Positions 1 to 8,498 of a DNA stretch of 48,932 nucleotides are shown here, in pieces (position 1 is the stretch's first letter; every line of letters begins with the position of its first letter). The translations under genes were made by a program, and so were the position numbers. The notes under the pieces were generated by a model that worked only from the letters and a program-made list of their open reading frames with translations, had not been told where the DNA came from and ran no database searches. The DNA comes from Streptosporangiales bacterium (lineage in GTDB: Bacteria; Actinomycetota; Actinomycetes; Streptosporangiales; WHST01), in assembly GCA_009379825.1 (NCBI GenBank), contig WHTA01000041.1:1-48932 (forward strand), given 5' to 3'.

Positions 1-22
1 CCGACCACCCGCAGGAGAGGAC

Positions 23-973
23 ATGCCGCTGACACCCGCGGACGTGCGTAACAAGCAGTTCAATACCACGCGCCTCCGCCCCGGATACGACGAGGAAGAG
101 GTGGACTCTTTCCTCGACGAGGTCGAGGCGGAACTCGATCGACTCATCACGGAGAACGACGAGCTACGCCGTCGCCTCGCTGAAGTTACTGGCGACCAGT
201 CCTACCTGTCGGGTCCGCTCACCCAACAACAAGGTGCAGCGGCTTACCAGCAGGGTCAGCGTCAAGGGGGACAACACAGCCAGGTAGGCAGCAACGGCGC
301 CGGCCCCGGCGTCGAGCACGCCTCGACCAACGGTCAGCCTGGGCACGTCCCCGAGCCGATCCAGCAGGTGCCGCAGCCGCGGGGGGGACCGGACCAGCAG
401 GGACCAGGACCGCAGCACAACCCGCAGCACGGCGGCGCGCCGATGCAGCAGGCGCCGGTCGAGGCGCCTTACCCGGTCGCCGAGGCCGTGCAGCCCGCCC
501 CGGAGGAGGTGCCGGCGGTCGCGAGCAACGACAGCTACTCGGCCGTGGCCGGCACGCACGCTGCTGCTCCCGGCACGAACAGCCTGGCCAGCGGCCTGAT
601 GGCGGCCGCCGGCGGCGGCCAGGTGCCGGACTCGGCAGCGCGACTGCTCGCCCTGGCGCAGCAGGTGCACGACGAGCACGTGGCGACCGCACAGCAGAAG
701 ACGGACGAGGTGCTGCGCAAGGCGCGGGCGGAGGCCGACAAGATCGTGTCCGACGCACGTCGCCGGGCCGAGGACCTCGACCGCGACTCGCAGGAGAAGC
801 ACCGGGCTGCGATGGGCTCGCTCATCACCGAGCGGGAGAAGCTCGAGCAGCGCATCGAGGTGCTTCGTACCTTCGAGCGGGAGTACCGCAGCCGGCTGAA
901 GTCGTACCTGACCGGGGAGCTGGAGAAGCTGGAGAAGACCGCTTCGCACGCTCCGCCGCGGATGGGCGAGTAA
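23..973 (+). CDS. wag31: DivIVA/Wag31 polar growth scaffold protein
   Basis: Predicted 316-residue cytoplasmic scaffold that binds curved membrane at the cell poles and recruits the wall-synthesis machinery for apical growth. Residues 2-60 form the DivIVA lipid-binding domain with the family motif RPGYDEEEVDSFLD, followed by a heptad-rich segment. Residues about 62-190 are a low-complexity Gln/Pro/Gly linker, common in actinobacterial members. Residues about 200-310 are a charged coiled coil (AARLLALAQQ onward) expected to oligomerise. ATG 23 is preceded by a good ribosome site (GGAGAGG). In this phylum the gene normally closes the division cluster (ftsZ-sepF-yggT), which would lie just left of the window. 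Family assignment is very firm; the polar role is inferred from characterised homologues. Confidence 0.95.
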   Translation: MPLTPADVRNKQFNTTRLRPGYDEEEVDSFLDEVEAELDRLITENDELRRRLAEVTGDQSYLSGPLTQQQGAAAYQQGQRQGGQHSQVGSNGAGPGVEHASTNGQPGHVPEPIQQVPQPRGGPDQQGPGPQHNPQHGGAPMQQAPVEAPYPVAEAVQPAPEEVPAVASNDSYSAVAGTHAAAPGTNSLASGLMAAAGGGQVPDSAARLLALAQQVHDEHVATAQQKTDEVLRKARAEADKIVSDARRRAEDLDRDSQEKHRAAMGSLITEREKLEQRIEVLRTFEREYRSRLKSYLTGELEKLEKTASHAPPRMGE

Positions 974-1095
974 CCGGAAAGATCGGACGAGCCGACGTCG
1001 AGGGGTCTCGTGGTGCGCGTCAGTGCTGCGCAGGACCCTGGACGCGGGATCTCGTCGTGCACTGAGCCAACGGTGGCAGCGGCAGGAGTCGGGGC

Positions 1096-1854
1096 ATGAT
1101 CGCGATCAGCGGCGTACTCGTGATCGTCGCGATCGGCCTGCTCGTCACCGGGGTGCTGTTGACGTCGGACATCTATCTGTGGTTCATCGTCGCCTCCATC
1201 GTGGTGAGCCTGGCCTCGGCCGTCTGTCTGGTGGTCGGTGTGTTCATCGGCCGAGGCCACGGTCCCACCCGGGGGCGTGCGGCGAAGGGCTCGAGCAAGG
1301 CGGCGAGCAGCAAGGAGAAACGCAAGGGCAGCGGTAAGTCGGCGGCGAAGCGGCCGGCGGGTGCGAAGAAGGCGGAGGCGCCGGCCGCGGCGGACGAGTC
1401 CGGCGAGGTGGTCGTCGTGCCCGGCCGGTTGCGGTACCATCTGGCGTCCTGTCGCCAGGTGGCCGGCCGCGAGACCGAGGCGAGGACCGTAGGGGAGGCC
1501 CGCGGCGAGGGCTACGCGGCCTGCACCGCCTGCCGCCCGGACTCGGTGCTCGCCGCCCGCGCCGAAGCCGCCGAGTCGGCATCCGACGACGCGGAAGCGG
1601 ACGCCGACACCGAACCGGCCGAGGACGACTCGGCCGCCGAACCCGCCGCGGAGGACGACGACGGGGAACCGGTAGCGGTCGCGACCACGCGCGTGCTGGT
1701 CGTCGAGGGCCAGCGCCGTTACCACCTGGCCACCTGCCAGGTGATCGAAGACGCCAAGGAAGACGCCGCCGAGACGACCGAGCACACGGTCACCGAAGCC
1801 CGCGAAGACGGCCTAACCCCCTGCACCGTCTGCGGCGCACCCACCGAGGACTGA
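1096..1854 (+). CDS. Membrane-anchored protein with two HxxxC...CxxC motifs
   Basis: A 252-residue protein of unknown function. Two hydrophobic helices at about 5-22 and 28-52 anchor it. A Lys/Ala/Ser-rich stretch (60-95) follows, and then two copies of a small domain. Copy 1 has RYHLASC with H115 and C119, then C143-x2-C146. Copy 2 has RYHLATC with H210 and C214, then C243-x2-C246. Each copy has a conserved EAR-x-x-G before the CxxC pair. An acidic linker (about 157-192) joins them. The four ligands per copy look like a small zinc site related to the Ada/ComE-type HxxxC...CxxC fold; that is an inference. It sits between wag31 and ileS, 122 bp after wag31, with ribosome site AGGAG before ATG 1096. 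No enzymatic motif is visible. Confidence 0.75.
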   Translation: MIAISGVLVIVAIGLLVTGVLLTSDIYLWFIVASIVVSLASAVCLVVGVFIGRGHGPTRGRAAKGSSKAASSKEKRKGSGKSAAKRPAGAKKAEAPAAADESGEVVVVPGRLRYHLASCRQVAGRETEARTVGEARGEGYAACTACRPDSVLAARAEAAESASDDAEADADTEPAEDDSAAEPAAEDDDGEPVAVATTRVLVVEGQRRYHLATCQVIEDAKEDAAETTEHTVTEAREDGLTPCTVCGAPTED

Positions 1855-1866
1855 CCCACCCGTCTG

Positions 1867-4800
1867 TCAGAGCTTGCGTAGCCAGGTGGTCAGGCCGAGC
1901 GTCTCGTCACGGTTGTGGTGGCCGTCGGGGGCGGAGCCGTCGTGTTCGGTGCTGGTTTCGGCCAGCACCTCCTGCGCTACGGCCGTCGCGGCGTTGCGCA
2001 GGGCTTGCTGGAGGTCGGCGTCGTCCGCCTGCCAGACGAGGGCGATCCGGTCCGAGACCTCGAAGCCCGCAGCCTTCCGCGCCTCCTGGATCGCCCGTAC
2101 CGACTCGCGCACGAGCCCGGCGCGGCGTAGCTGCGGGGTGATCTCCAGGTCGAGCGCGACCGTGCAGCCGTGCTCGCTGGCGACGGCCCAGCCGGCCCGC
2201 GGTGCCTCGGTGACGATCAGGTCGTCGACGTCGAGCTGAACCTGCTCGCCGTCGACCGGTACGGTCGCCGCGCCGGAGCGGGACGCCGCCACCAAGCCGG
2301 CCGGGTCCGCGGCGCTGATCGCGTAAGCGACCCGCGGGGTCTGCTTGCCGAACCGTCGGCCGAGCGTACGGAAGTTCGGCTTGACGAGGTAATCCACCAG
2401 CTCCGCCTGCTGGTCGCCGAGGCTCTGCACCTCGGCGACGTTGAGCTCCGCGGCGACCTCCGCCCGCAGCGGCTCCGGCAGGTCGGCCCATCCCGGCCCG
2501 CTGACCAGCGCCCGGCCGAGCGGCTGCCTGGTACGTACCCCGGAGCTGGACCGGGTCGACCGGCCGAGCTCGACCAGCCGCCGGACCAGCGCCATCTGCG
2601 CGGACAGCTGCTCGTCGACGAGCTCCTGCCGCGGTGCCGGCCAGCTCGCCAGGTGGACGGAGTCCGCCGCGTCGGTACGGTCTCCGCGCAGCGCCTCCCA
2701 CACCTGGTCGGTGATGAACGGCACGAACGGCGCGAGCAGCCGGGTGACCGTCTCCACGCACTCGTACAGCGTCGCGAACGCCGAGGCGCACTCCGGGCTG
2801 CTGAAGCCCTGCCAGAACCGCCGACGGGAACGGCGCACGTACCAGTTGGAGAGGTCGTCGACGAACTCGGTCAGCCGCCGGCCCGCCCGCACCGAGTCGA
2901 ACTCGGCCAGCGCGGCCGTCACCTCGTCGACGGTGCGGTACAGCTCGCTGAGCGCCCACCGGTCGAGTAGCGGCCGGTCGGCCGGCGCCGACGCGTCCGC
3001 CGCGAGCTCGGGCGTCCAGGCCCGGCCGTCCGGTCCGTCCGCGGCGGCGTTCGCGTACAGCACGAGGAACGAGGCGGTGTTCCAGTACGTGAGCAGCACC
3101 CGCCGCACCACGTCGTCGATCAGCTCGTGCCCGACCCGCCGGGTCGACCAGGGGTTGCCGACGCACAGCATTAGCCAGCGCAGCCCGTCCGCGCCGTGCT
3201 GCTCCATCAGCGTCATCGGGTCGAGGACGTTGCCGAGGTGCTTGCTCATCTTCCGGCCCTCGGCGTCCACGATGTGCCCGAGGCAGAGCACGGTCTGGTA
3301 CGACGACTTGTCGAACACCAGCGTGCCGACCGCCATCAGGCTGTAGAACCAGCCGCGGGTCTGGTCGATGGCCTCGCAGATGTAGTTCGCCGGGTACGTG
3401 CGGTCGAGGTCGGTGTCGCTGCCCGGCAGGTGCGGGTAGCCCCACTGGGCGAACGCCATCGAGCCGGAGTCGTACCACGCGTCGATCACCTGCGGCACCC
3501 GCGTGGCCGTCTCGCCGCACTGCGGGCAGGCGAACGTGACCTCGTCGATGTACGGCCGGTGCGGGTCCAGGTCGGTGAGGTCGCGGCCGACCAGCTCGCC
3601 CAGCTCGGCCCTGGACGCGACGCAGGTGAGGTGCTCGCCCCGGCAGGTCCAGATCGGCAGCGGGGTGCCCCAGTACCTGTCCCGCGACAGCGCCCAGTCG
3701 ACGTTGTTGCGCAGCCACTCGCCGTACCTGCCGTGCTTGATGCTGTCCGGGTGCCAGTCGGTCAGCTCGTTCTCGGCGAGCAGTCGGTCCTTGACGGCCG
3801 TGGTGCGGATGTACCAGGCGGGCAGCGCGTAGTAGATCAGCGCCGTGTGGCAGCGCCAGCAGTGCGGGTACGAGTGGTCGTACGGCTCCTCCTTGAACAG
3901 CGCGCCGGCCTCGCGCAGCGCCTGCAGCAAGGTGGCGTCGGCCTCCTTGAAGTACATGCCACCGACGAGCGGCACGTGGGGCAGGAACCTGGCGGTCAGG
4001 TCGATCGGGTTGACCACGGGGATCCCGTACGCCCGGCAGAGCGCGAAGTCGTCGGCGCCGAACGACGGCGAGCAGTGCACCAGGCCGGTGGTGCCCTCCT
4101 CGGCGGTGACGAAGTCACCGACCGCGACGAAGTGCGCGTTCGGCACCTCGAACAGGTCGAGCGGCCTGCGGTACGCGCTGCGCTCCAGCTCCGCGCCGGT
4201 GTACGTCTCCACGACCTCCCAGTCCTCGCCGAGCAGGCTGGGCACGAGCGACTCTGCGACCAGCACCGGGCGCTGGCCGGTGTCCGCCTTGGGACGGGCA
4301 ACCGCGTAGCTCAGCTCCGGGTCCACCGCGACCAGGGCGTTGCTCACCAGCGTCCACGGCGTGGTGGTCCAGATCAGCAGGTCGACGGCGTCCGCGCCGT
4401 GCCTGTCGGCGACCGGGCCGGACAGCAGCGGGAACCGCACGGTGATCCCGGGGTCGGTGACCTGCTGGTAGACGCCTGGCTGGCCGAGCTCGTGGTCCGA
4501 CAGCCCGGTGCCGCAGCGCGGGCAGTACGGCGTGATGCGGAAGTCCTTCTCCAGCAGCCCCCGGTCGAAGATCTGCTTCAGCGACCACCAGACGCTCTCC
4601 ACGTACGAGACGTCCATCGTGCGGTACGGGTCGGACAGGTCCGTCCAGTACGCCATCCTGGTGGTCAGCTGCTCCCACGAGTCCACGTGCCGCAGCACGG
4701 ACTCCCGGCACTTCGCGTTGAACTCGGCGATGCCGTACCGCTCGATGTCCGGCTTGCCGGAGAAGCCGAGCTCCCGCTCCACGGCGATCTCGACCGGTAG

Positions 4801-5079
4801 CCCGTGGCAGTCCCAGCCGGCCTTCCTCGGGACGTGGTAGCCCTGCATGGTCTTGAACCGCGGGTACAGGTCCTTGAACGCGCGCGCTTCCACGTGGTGG
4901 ACGCCGGGCAGGCCGTTGGCGGTCGGCGGGCCCTCGTTGAACACCCACCGCGTCCCGTCCGCGGTCTGCTCGAGCGACCGCTCGAAGATCCGCCGCTTCT
5001 CCCACCGCTCGAGCACCTCGTGCTCGATTGCGGGCAGGTCGACCTGTGTCGGCAGCGGGCGGAAGTGCTGCGTTCCCAT
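1867..5079 (-). CDS. ileS: Isoleucyl-tRNA synthetase
   Basis: A 1070-residue cytoplasmic class I synthetase that charges tRNA-Ile. The N-terminal HIGH region is GLPGVHH (about residues 55-61), in the actinobacterial form. A long CP1 editing insertion follows. KMSKH (K610-H614) is the ATP-binding KMSKS loop. A CPQC cysteine pair lies before the VIDAWYDSGS segment, and the anticodon-binding helical domain is C-terminal. The length fits the long, eukaryote-like IleS type of Actinobacteria. The frame stays open far upstream, but ATG 5079 (MGTQHF) is chosen because it lies 8 nt after GGAGG and directly follows a T-box leader on the same strand; the upstream extension is low-complexity antisense of the traR/dksA repeat. 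It is convergent with the membrane-protein gene at 1854. Confidence 0.97.
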   Translation of the reverse strand: MGTQHFRPLPTQVDLPAIEHEVLERWEKRRIFERSLEQTADGTRWVFNEGPPTANGLPGVHHVEARAFKDLYPRFKTMQGYHVPRKAGWDCHGLPVEIAVERELGFSGKPDIERYGIAEFNAKCRESVLRHVDSWEQLTTRMAYWTDLSDPYRTMDVSYVESVWWSLKQIFDRGLLEKDFRITPYCPRCGTGLSDHELGQPGVYQQVTDPGITVRFPLLSGPVADRHGADAVDLLIWTTTPWTLVSNALVAVDPELSYAVARPKADTGQRPVLVAESLVPSLLGEDWEVVETYTGAELERSAYRRPLDLFEVPNAHFVAVGDFVTAEEGTTGLVHCSPSFGADDFALCRAYGIPVVNPIDLTARFLPHVPLVGGMYFKEADATLLQALREAGALFKEEPYDHSYPHCWRCHTALIYYALPAWYIRTTAVKDRLLAENELTDWHPDSIKHGRYGEWLRNNVDWALSRDRYWGTPLPIWTCRGEHLTCVASRAELGELVGRDLTDLDPHRPYIDEVTFACPQCGETATRVPQVIDAWYDSGSMAFAQWGYPHLPGSDTDLDRTYPANYICEAIDQTRGWFYSLMAVGTLVFDKSSYQTVLCLGHIVDAEGRKMSKHLGNVLDPMTLMEQHGADGLRWLMLCVGNPWSTRRVGHELIDDVVRRVLLTYWNTASFLVLYANAAADGPDGRAWTPELAADASAPADRPLLDRWALSELYRTVDEVTAALAEFDSVRAGRRLTEFVDDLSNWYVRRSRRRFWQGFSSPECASAFATLYECVETVTRLLAPFVPFITDQVWEALRGDRTDAADSVHLASWPAPRQELVDEQLSAQMALVRRLVELGRSTRSSSGVRTRQPLGRALVSGPGWADLPEPLRAEVAAELNVAEVQSLGDQQAELVDYLVKPNFRTLGRRFGKQTPRVAYAISAADPAGLVAASRSGAATVPVDGEQVQLDVDDLIVTEAPRAGWAVASEHGCTVALDLEITPQLRRAGLVRESVRAIQEARKAAGFEVSDRIALVWQADDADLQQALRNAATAVAQEVLAETSTEHDGSAPDGHHNRDETLGLTTWLRKL

Positions 5080-5372
5080 CGAGGTGGCCTCCGGGACGTC
5101 GTACGTGGGCGGATCAGTACGAAGGGACGACGTGCCCGGTTCGGCCCGGGTGCCGCGGTACCACCCTTCTTGATCCACGACCGGGGCCGGGATCCACCTC
5201 AATTCTGGCGCCGGTTCTACTCTGGACCTACCGAAATGTCCGATAGTTTCGTTTCTTCCGGCTGCTCCGGAGTGATGGTCGGCGGTGTGCTCGCCCTCGG
5301 GCTCCCACCGTCCCCGAGTCGCTCTGGGCTGCCTGCACCGGACCTTGTCCCCATCGATGCAGGTGACAGGGT
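5080..5372 (-). promoter_or_regulatory. T-box riboswitch leader of ileS
   Basis: Reading the minus strand, the invariant T-box core AAGGGTGGTACCGCGG is present exactly (positions 5168-5153), preceded by GTGGATCAAG. Upstream is the conserved actinobacterial segment GGGGACGGTGGGAGCCC (about 5316-5298). At the 5' end a short hairpin is formed by CCTGCA (5363-5358) with TGCAGG (5337-5332), with an inner GGAC/GTCC helix. An ATC triplet at 5358-5356, next to this internal loop, could be the Ile specifier. The short Stem I and the ileS ribosome site GGAGG (5092-5088) downstream fit the class II, translation-type T-boxes known for actinobacterial ileS, in which uncharged tRNA-Ile exposes the ribosome site. 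The core is certain; stem limits and specifier are inferred. Confidence 0.92.
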
Positions 5373-5549
5373 AGCGCGCGGAGCAGGCGGCCGGACACCC
5401 GGTTTCCGGTCCACCGGGCCGTTGGGCGTGCAGATCCCGTCGATCGGCCGTTCGGCGCGGTACATTGTCGCAACCTTGTCGGCCACTTACCATGCGGCCA
5501 GCGCAGGGCGCCTGTGTGTGTGGTACGAGCCAGGGTGGAGGGGACCTGC

Positions 5550-6605
5550 ATGGCGCGGAAGAACACGAAGGCCGCGACGTCAACCAAGTCAGGCGGCCGG
5601 ACGGCGGCGAGCGCGCGCTCATCGGCCGCCTCGACCGGCGTCTCCGCCAAACCAGCTGCCGCGAAACAGGCAGCCGCGAAGAAGGCCGCTCCACCTGCGA
5701 AGAAGGCGGCGGCGAAGAAGGCTGCGCCGCCTGCGAAGAAGGCTGCGGCGAAGAAGCAGGCACCGGCCAAGAAGGCGGCGGCGAAGAAGGCCGCTCCACC
5801 TGCGAAGAAGGCGGCGGCGAAGAAGGCGGCGCCGCCTGCGAAGAAGGCTGCGGCGAAGAAGCAGGCACCGGCCAAGAAGATCGCTGCCAAGCAGGCGCCG
5901 GCCAAGAGGACTGCTGCCAAGGAGGCGCCGGCGAAGAAGGCGGCTCCGGCCAAGGCGACGGCGAAGAAGGCTGCGCCGCCTGCGAAGAAGGCGGCGGCCA
6001 AGAAGGCGCAAGCGAAGAAGGCGCAAGCGAAGAAGGCGGCGGCCAAGAAGGCGCAAGCGAAGAAGAAGGCGCCAGCGAAGAAGCAGGCGCCAGCCAAGAA
6101 GACCGCGGCGAAGAAGGCCGCACCCGCCAAGAAGGCGATGGCCGCGGCCAAGGCGGCGCCGGCCGAGCCGGCCGCTGAGAAGGCGGCGCCCGCGAAGAAG
6201 GCGCCGGCCAAGAAGGCGGGCCCGGCGCCGGATCGGGTGTCGGGGTTCTCCGCCGCGGAGTTGGCTGAGATCCGGCGGCGGTTGGCGGCGGAGAGCGAGG
6301 CGCTGACCGGTGAGGTCAGCAAGGCCGAGTCCGAGCTTGCCGACCGGTTGCGGGATGGTGGCGACAGCGTCGGGGAGGACCAGGCGGACCAGGGCAGCAA
6401 GGCGTCCGAGCGGGAGCACGAGATCTCGCTGGCGAACAATGCGCGCGACCTGATCGCGCAGAACGAGCGGGCCATCCAGCGCATCGACGTCGGGGAGTAC
6501 GGGGTCTGCGAGAGCTGCGGCGGCCCGATCGGCAAGGAGCGGCTGCGGGTGTTCCCGCGCGCCACGTTGTGTGTCGCCTGCAAGCAGCGCGAGGAGCGCC
6601 GGTAG
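5550..6605 (+). CDS. TraR/DksA zinc-finger protein with Lys/Ala-rich N-terminal tail
   Basis: A 351-residue protein. Residues about 1-230 are an extremely Lys/Ala/Pro-rich tail built from AAKKA and PAKKA units, resembling histone H1 and mycobacterial HupB tails. Residues about 235-351 are a TraR/DksA-type domain: a helical hairpin (AELAEIRRRLAAE) and a C-terminal zinc finger CESCGG...CVAC near the end. DksA relatives bind RNA polymerase through the secondary channel; the basic tail would favour nucleic-acid binding. Both roles are inferred here. ATG 5550 is used, preceded by GGTGGAGGGG, in preference to an in-frame start at 5514 with a poorer ribosome site. The tail DNA contains a near-exact 105-bp tandem duplication. 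It lies directly upstream of lspA, as in many actinobacteria. Confidence 0.88.
   Translation: MARKNTKAATSTKSGGRTAASARSSAASTGVSAKPAAAKQAAAKKAAPPAKKAAAKKAAPPAKKAAAKKQAPAKKAAAKKAAPPAKKAAAKKAAPPAKKAAAKKQAPAKKIAAKQAPAKRTAAKEAPAKKAAPAKATAKKAAPPAKKAAAKKAQAKKAQAKKAAAKKAQAKKKAPAKKQAPAKKTAAKKAAPAKKAMAAAKAAPAEPAAEKAAPAKKAPAKKAGPAPDRVSGFSAAELAEIRRRLAAESEALTGEVSKAESELADRLRDGGDSVGEDQADQGSKASEREHEISLANNARDLIAQNERAIQRIDVGEYGVCESCGGPIGKERLRVFPRATLCVACKQREERR
5686..5895 (+). repeat. 105-bp tandem repeat inside the Lys/Ala-rich tail
   Basis: Two head-to-tail units, 5686-5790 and 5791-5895, both starting CCGCTCCACCTGCGAAGAAG. About the first 90 bp are identical apart from one base; the ends then diverge. The period is 35 codons, so the reading frame is kept and the basic tail is lengthened. 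Confidence 0.85.
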
Positions 6606-6720
6606 CCTGGAGGCCGAGCGTGGGCGGCGACTGTTGCCGGCGACGTCTTGCACGCGCAGACACGACCTGGCCGCGAGCCGCCGCCGCGGCGGAACCTGGG
6701 AGCGGGCCACATCGGGCCGC

Positions 6721-6868
6721 AGCGTGGAGGTCGAGCTGACTGCTGAGGAGACGCCGGGACGTGGAGCCGGCCACAGCAGGCCGCAGCGTGGAGGTCGAGC
6801 TGACTGCTGAGGAGACGCCGGGACGTGGAGCCGGCCGGAGCGTGGAGGTCGAGCTGACTGCTGAGGAA
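6721..6868 (+). repeat. Three direct repeats at the lspA 5' end (periods 64 and 54 bp)
   Basis: The 20-mer AGCGTGGAGGTCGAGCTGAC, extended to about 29 bp, begins at 6721, 6785 and 6839. Copy 1 to copy 2 is 64 bp, which is not a multiple of three, so copy 1 encodes [10 protein letters not shown] in a different frame. Copy 2 to copy 3 is 54 bp and stays in frame, so [10 protein letters not shown] occurs twice in the LspA N-terminus. Copy 2 lacks the CCACAGCAGG-type tail present after copy 1. Confidence 0.85.
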
Positions 6869-7417
6869 GCGCCGGGGGCGCAACGTCCGCGGCGTACCGC
6901 CGTACTTGCGATCGTGGCGGTCGTCGCGTACGGGATCGACCTGCTGACCAAGGTGATCGTGGTCGCCGAGCTGGAAGGCGCCCCGAGCATCGAGCTGCTC
7001 GGCGGGCTGCTGACGCTGCGCGTGATCAGGAACCCGGGCGCCGCGTTCGGCATCGCCGGTGGCTTCACCATCGTGCTTTCGCTGATCATGGCCGCGGTCA
7101 TCGTCGTGATCGTGCGCGCCGCGCGGCGGCTGCGCAGCCTCGGCTGGGCGGTGGCGCTCGGGCTGATCCTCGGCGGTGCGCTCGGCAACCTCACCGACCG
7201 GCTGCTACGCGCGCCCGGCCCGCTCGCCGGCCACGTGGTCGACTGGATCGAGGTGCCGTACTGGCCGGTCTTCAACCTCGCCGACTCCGCCATCGTGTGC
7301 GGTGGCCTGCTGGCCGTCGTCCTCGCGTTCCGCGGCATCGGCCTGGACGGGCACCGGGCGACGAAGCGCACCGACGAGCAACTCGCTGCCGACTCCGGCG
7401 AGGGCGGCCGTGAGTGA
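6761..7417 (+). CDS. lspA: Lipoprotein signal peptidase (signal peptidase II)
   Basis: Up to 218 residues, an integral membrane aspartic protease that cleaves prolipoproteins before the lipidated cysteine. Four hydrophobic segments are visible at about 46-66, 78-90, 101-120 and 130-142 or later. The motif NPGAAFG (91-97) and the two catalytic-site motifs NLTDR (D146) and FNLAD (D175) are intact. The start is uncertain because the 5' end lies in direct repeats. GTG 6761 has a well-placed GAGGAG and is used here. In-frame GTG codons at 6788 and 6842 sit in repeat copies 2 and 3 and give proteins of 209 and 191 residues, the latter nearer the family norm. The last 8 bp overlap the RluA-family gene. 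Confidence 0.93.
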   Translation: MEPATAGRSVEVELTAEETPGRGAGRSVEVELTAEEAPGAQRPRRTAVLAIVAVVAYGIDLLTKVIVVAELEGAPSIELLGGLLTLRVIRNPGAAFGIAGGFTIVLSLIMAAVIVVIVRAARRLRSLGWAVALGLILGGALGNLTDRLLRAPGPLAGHVVDWIEVPYWPVFNLADSAIVCGGLLAVVLAFRGIGLDGHRATKRTDEQLAADSGEGGRE

Positions 7418-8339
7418 CCGCCGTACCCTTCCGGTGCCCGACGGGCTGACCGGGGAGCGCGTCGACACCGCGCTGGCGCGGATGTTCGGGCTGTCGCGCA
7501 CCGCGGCGGCCGAGCTGGTCACCGAGGGTCGGGTGTTCGTGGACGGCGCGGACGTCAGCAAGTCGACGAGGGTCAGCGGCGGGCAGTGGCTGGACGTCGA
7601 GCTGCCGCCACCACCGACGCCCGTACGTACGGCTCCTGAGCCGGTGCCCGGCATGCGCATCATCCACGACGACGAGGACATCCTCGTGCTCGACAAGCCG
7701 ATCGGGGTCGCCGTGCACGCGGCGCCCGGCTGGACCGGCCCCACCGTCGTTGGTGGTCTCGCCGCGGCCGGTTACCAGCTGACGCTGGCCGGCGCGGCCG
7801 AGCGGCAGGGCATCGTGCACCGGCTGGACGCCGGCACCAGCGGCGTGATGGTCGTCGCGCGGTCGGAACGGGCGTACGTTGCGCTGAAGCGCGCGTTCCG
7901 CGACCGCACCGTCGACAAGACGTACCACGCGCTCGTGCAGGGCCATCCCGACCCGCTCCGCGGCACGGTCGACGCACCCCTCGACCGGCACCCGAAGGAG
8001 GAGTACAAGTGGGCGGTCGTCGCGGACGGTAAGCCGAGCGTGACGCACTACGAGACGCTCGAGGCGTTCCGTTACGCGACGCTGCTCGAGGTGGTGCTCG
8101 AGACCGGCAGGACGCACCAGATCCGCGTGCACATGGCCGCCATCAAGCACCCGTGCGTCGGCGACCTGATGTACGGCGCCGACCCGGTGCTGGGGGAGCG
8201 GCTGGGGCTGCGCAGGCAGTGGCTGCACGCCGTCCAGCTGGGGTTCGTCCACCCCGGCTCGGGCAAGCAGGTGGAGTTCGAGAGCACGTACCCCGACGAC
8301 CTGAAGCACGCGCTCGAGCTGGTGGCCGCCGAGTCCTGA
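7410..8339 (+). CDS. RluA-family pseudouridine synthase (RluD-like)
   Basis: A 309-residue enzyme that isomerises uridines in RNA, most likely 23S rRNA. An S4 RNA-binding domain occupies about residues 14-75 ([19 protein letters not shown]). The catalytic RluA signature HRLDAGTSG begins at H137, with the nucleophilic Asp at 140. The later motif [10 protein letters not shown] is the conserved C-terminal element of the fold. GTG 7410 overlaps the end of lspA by 8 bp, and the lspA-rluA pairing is common. The S4 domain plus RluA domain points to an RluD-type enzyme, but the exact target uridines cannot be read from the sequence. Confidence 0.92.
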   Translation: MSDRRTLPVPDGLTGERVDTALARMFGLSRTAAAELVTEGRVFVDGADVSKSTRVSGGQWLDVELPPPPTPVRTAPEPVPGMRIIHDDEDILVLDKPIGVAVHAAPGWTGPTVVGGLAAAGYQLTLAGAAERQGIVHRLDAGTSGVMVVARSERAYVALKRAFRDRTVDKTYHALVQGHPDPLRGTVDAPLDRHPKEEYKWAVVADGKPSVTHYETLEAFRYATLLEVVLETGRTHQIRVHMAAIKHPCVGDLMYGADPVLGERLGLRRQWLHAVQLGFVHPGSGKQVEFESTYPDDLKHALELVAAES

Positions 8340-8394
8340 GCACCACCGTCTCGGTCGCTGAGACACGCGCTTCCTCGTTCTGGGACCGGTCCGC

Positions 8395-8406
8395 TAAGCT
8401 GGCGTC
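8395..8406 (+). promoter_or_regulatory. Leaderless-type promoter -10 element
   Basis: TAAGCT (8395-8400) fits the actinobacterial TANNNT -10 box and ends 6 nt before GTG 8407, so transcription would start at or next to that GTG. No strong -35 box is seen. This spacing is the usual mark of a leaderless mRNA and is the main support for translating the short ORF at 8407. Confidence 0.55.
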
Positions 8407-8463
8407 GTGGCCAAGGTGTATTTCGCGTTTACCGAGCCGGTTCGACCCGGCGCGGTCACGTGA
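8407..8463 (+). CDS. Putative aromatic-rich leader peptide (18 aa)
   Basis: An 18-codon ORF, VAKVYFAFTEPVRPGAVT, beginning with GTG at a predicted transcription start (TAAGCT ends 6 nt upstream) and ending TGA 8461-8463. Codons 5-8 are Tyr-Phe-Ala-Phe: three aromatic codons in four, highly unusual for so short a peptide. A strong hairpin (8499-8521) followed by a T-rich run lies 36 nt downstream, and the next gene encodes a chorismate-mutase fusion. The arrangement matches a classical transcription attenuator that senses charged tRNA-Tyr or tRNA-Phe. GCCGGTTCG (8436-8444) can pair with CGAACCGGC (8487-8495), and a ribosome stalled at the aromatic codons would cover the first arm. I could not find a convincing antiterminator, so the mechanism is inferred. 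Confidence 0.55.
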   Translation: MAKVYFAFTEPVRPGAVT

Positions 8464-8498
8464 GCATGCGCTGACCCGCGAACGGCCGAACCGGCAGA

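Noticed and set aside
535-1785. Minus-strand frame opposite wag31 and the membrane protein
   Set aside because: Low-complexity Arg/Gly-rich translation with no domain; both plus-strand genes are supported.
3196-4800. Long open frame on the plus strand opposite ileS
   Set aside because: It is antisense to a clear IleS and has no homology or ribosome site; high-GC genes give such frames by codon bias.
6721-6868. Short repeats as a CRISPR-like array
   Set aside because: Repeats are only three, lie in coding DNA with no unique spacers, and no Cas gene is nearby.
5228-6883. Long minus-strand frames opposite the Lys/Ala-rich gene
   Set aside because: Their sequence is the mirror of the KKA repeat; the plus strand carries the zinc finger and ribosome site.
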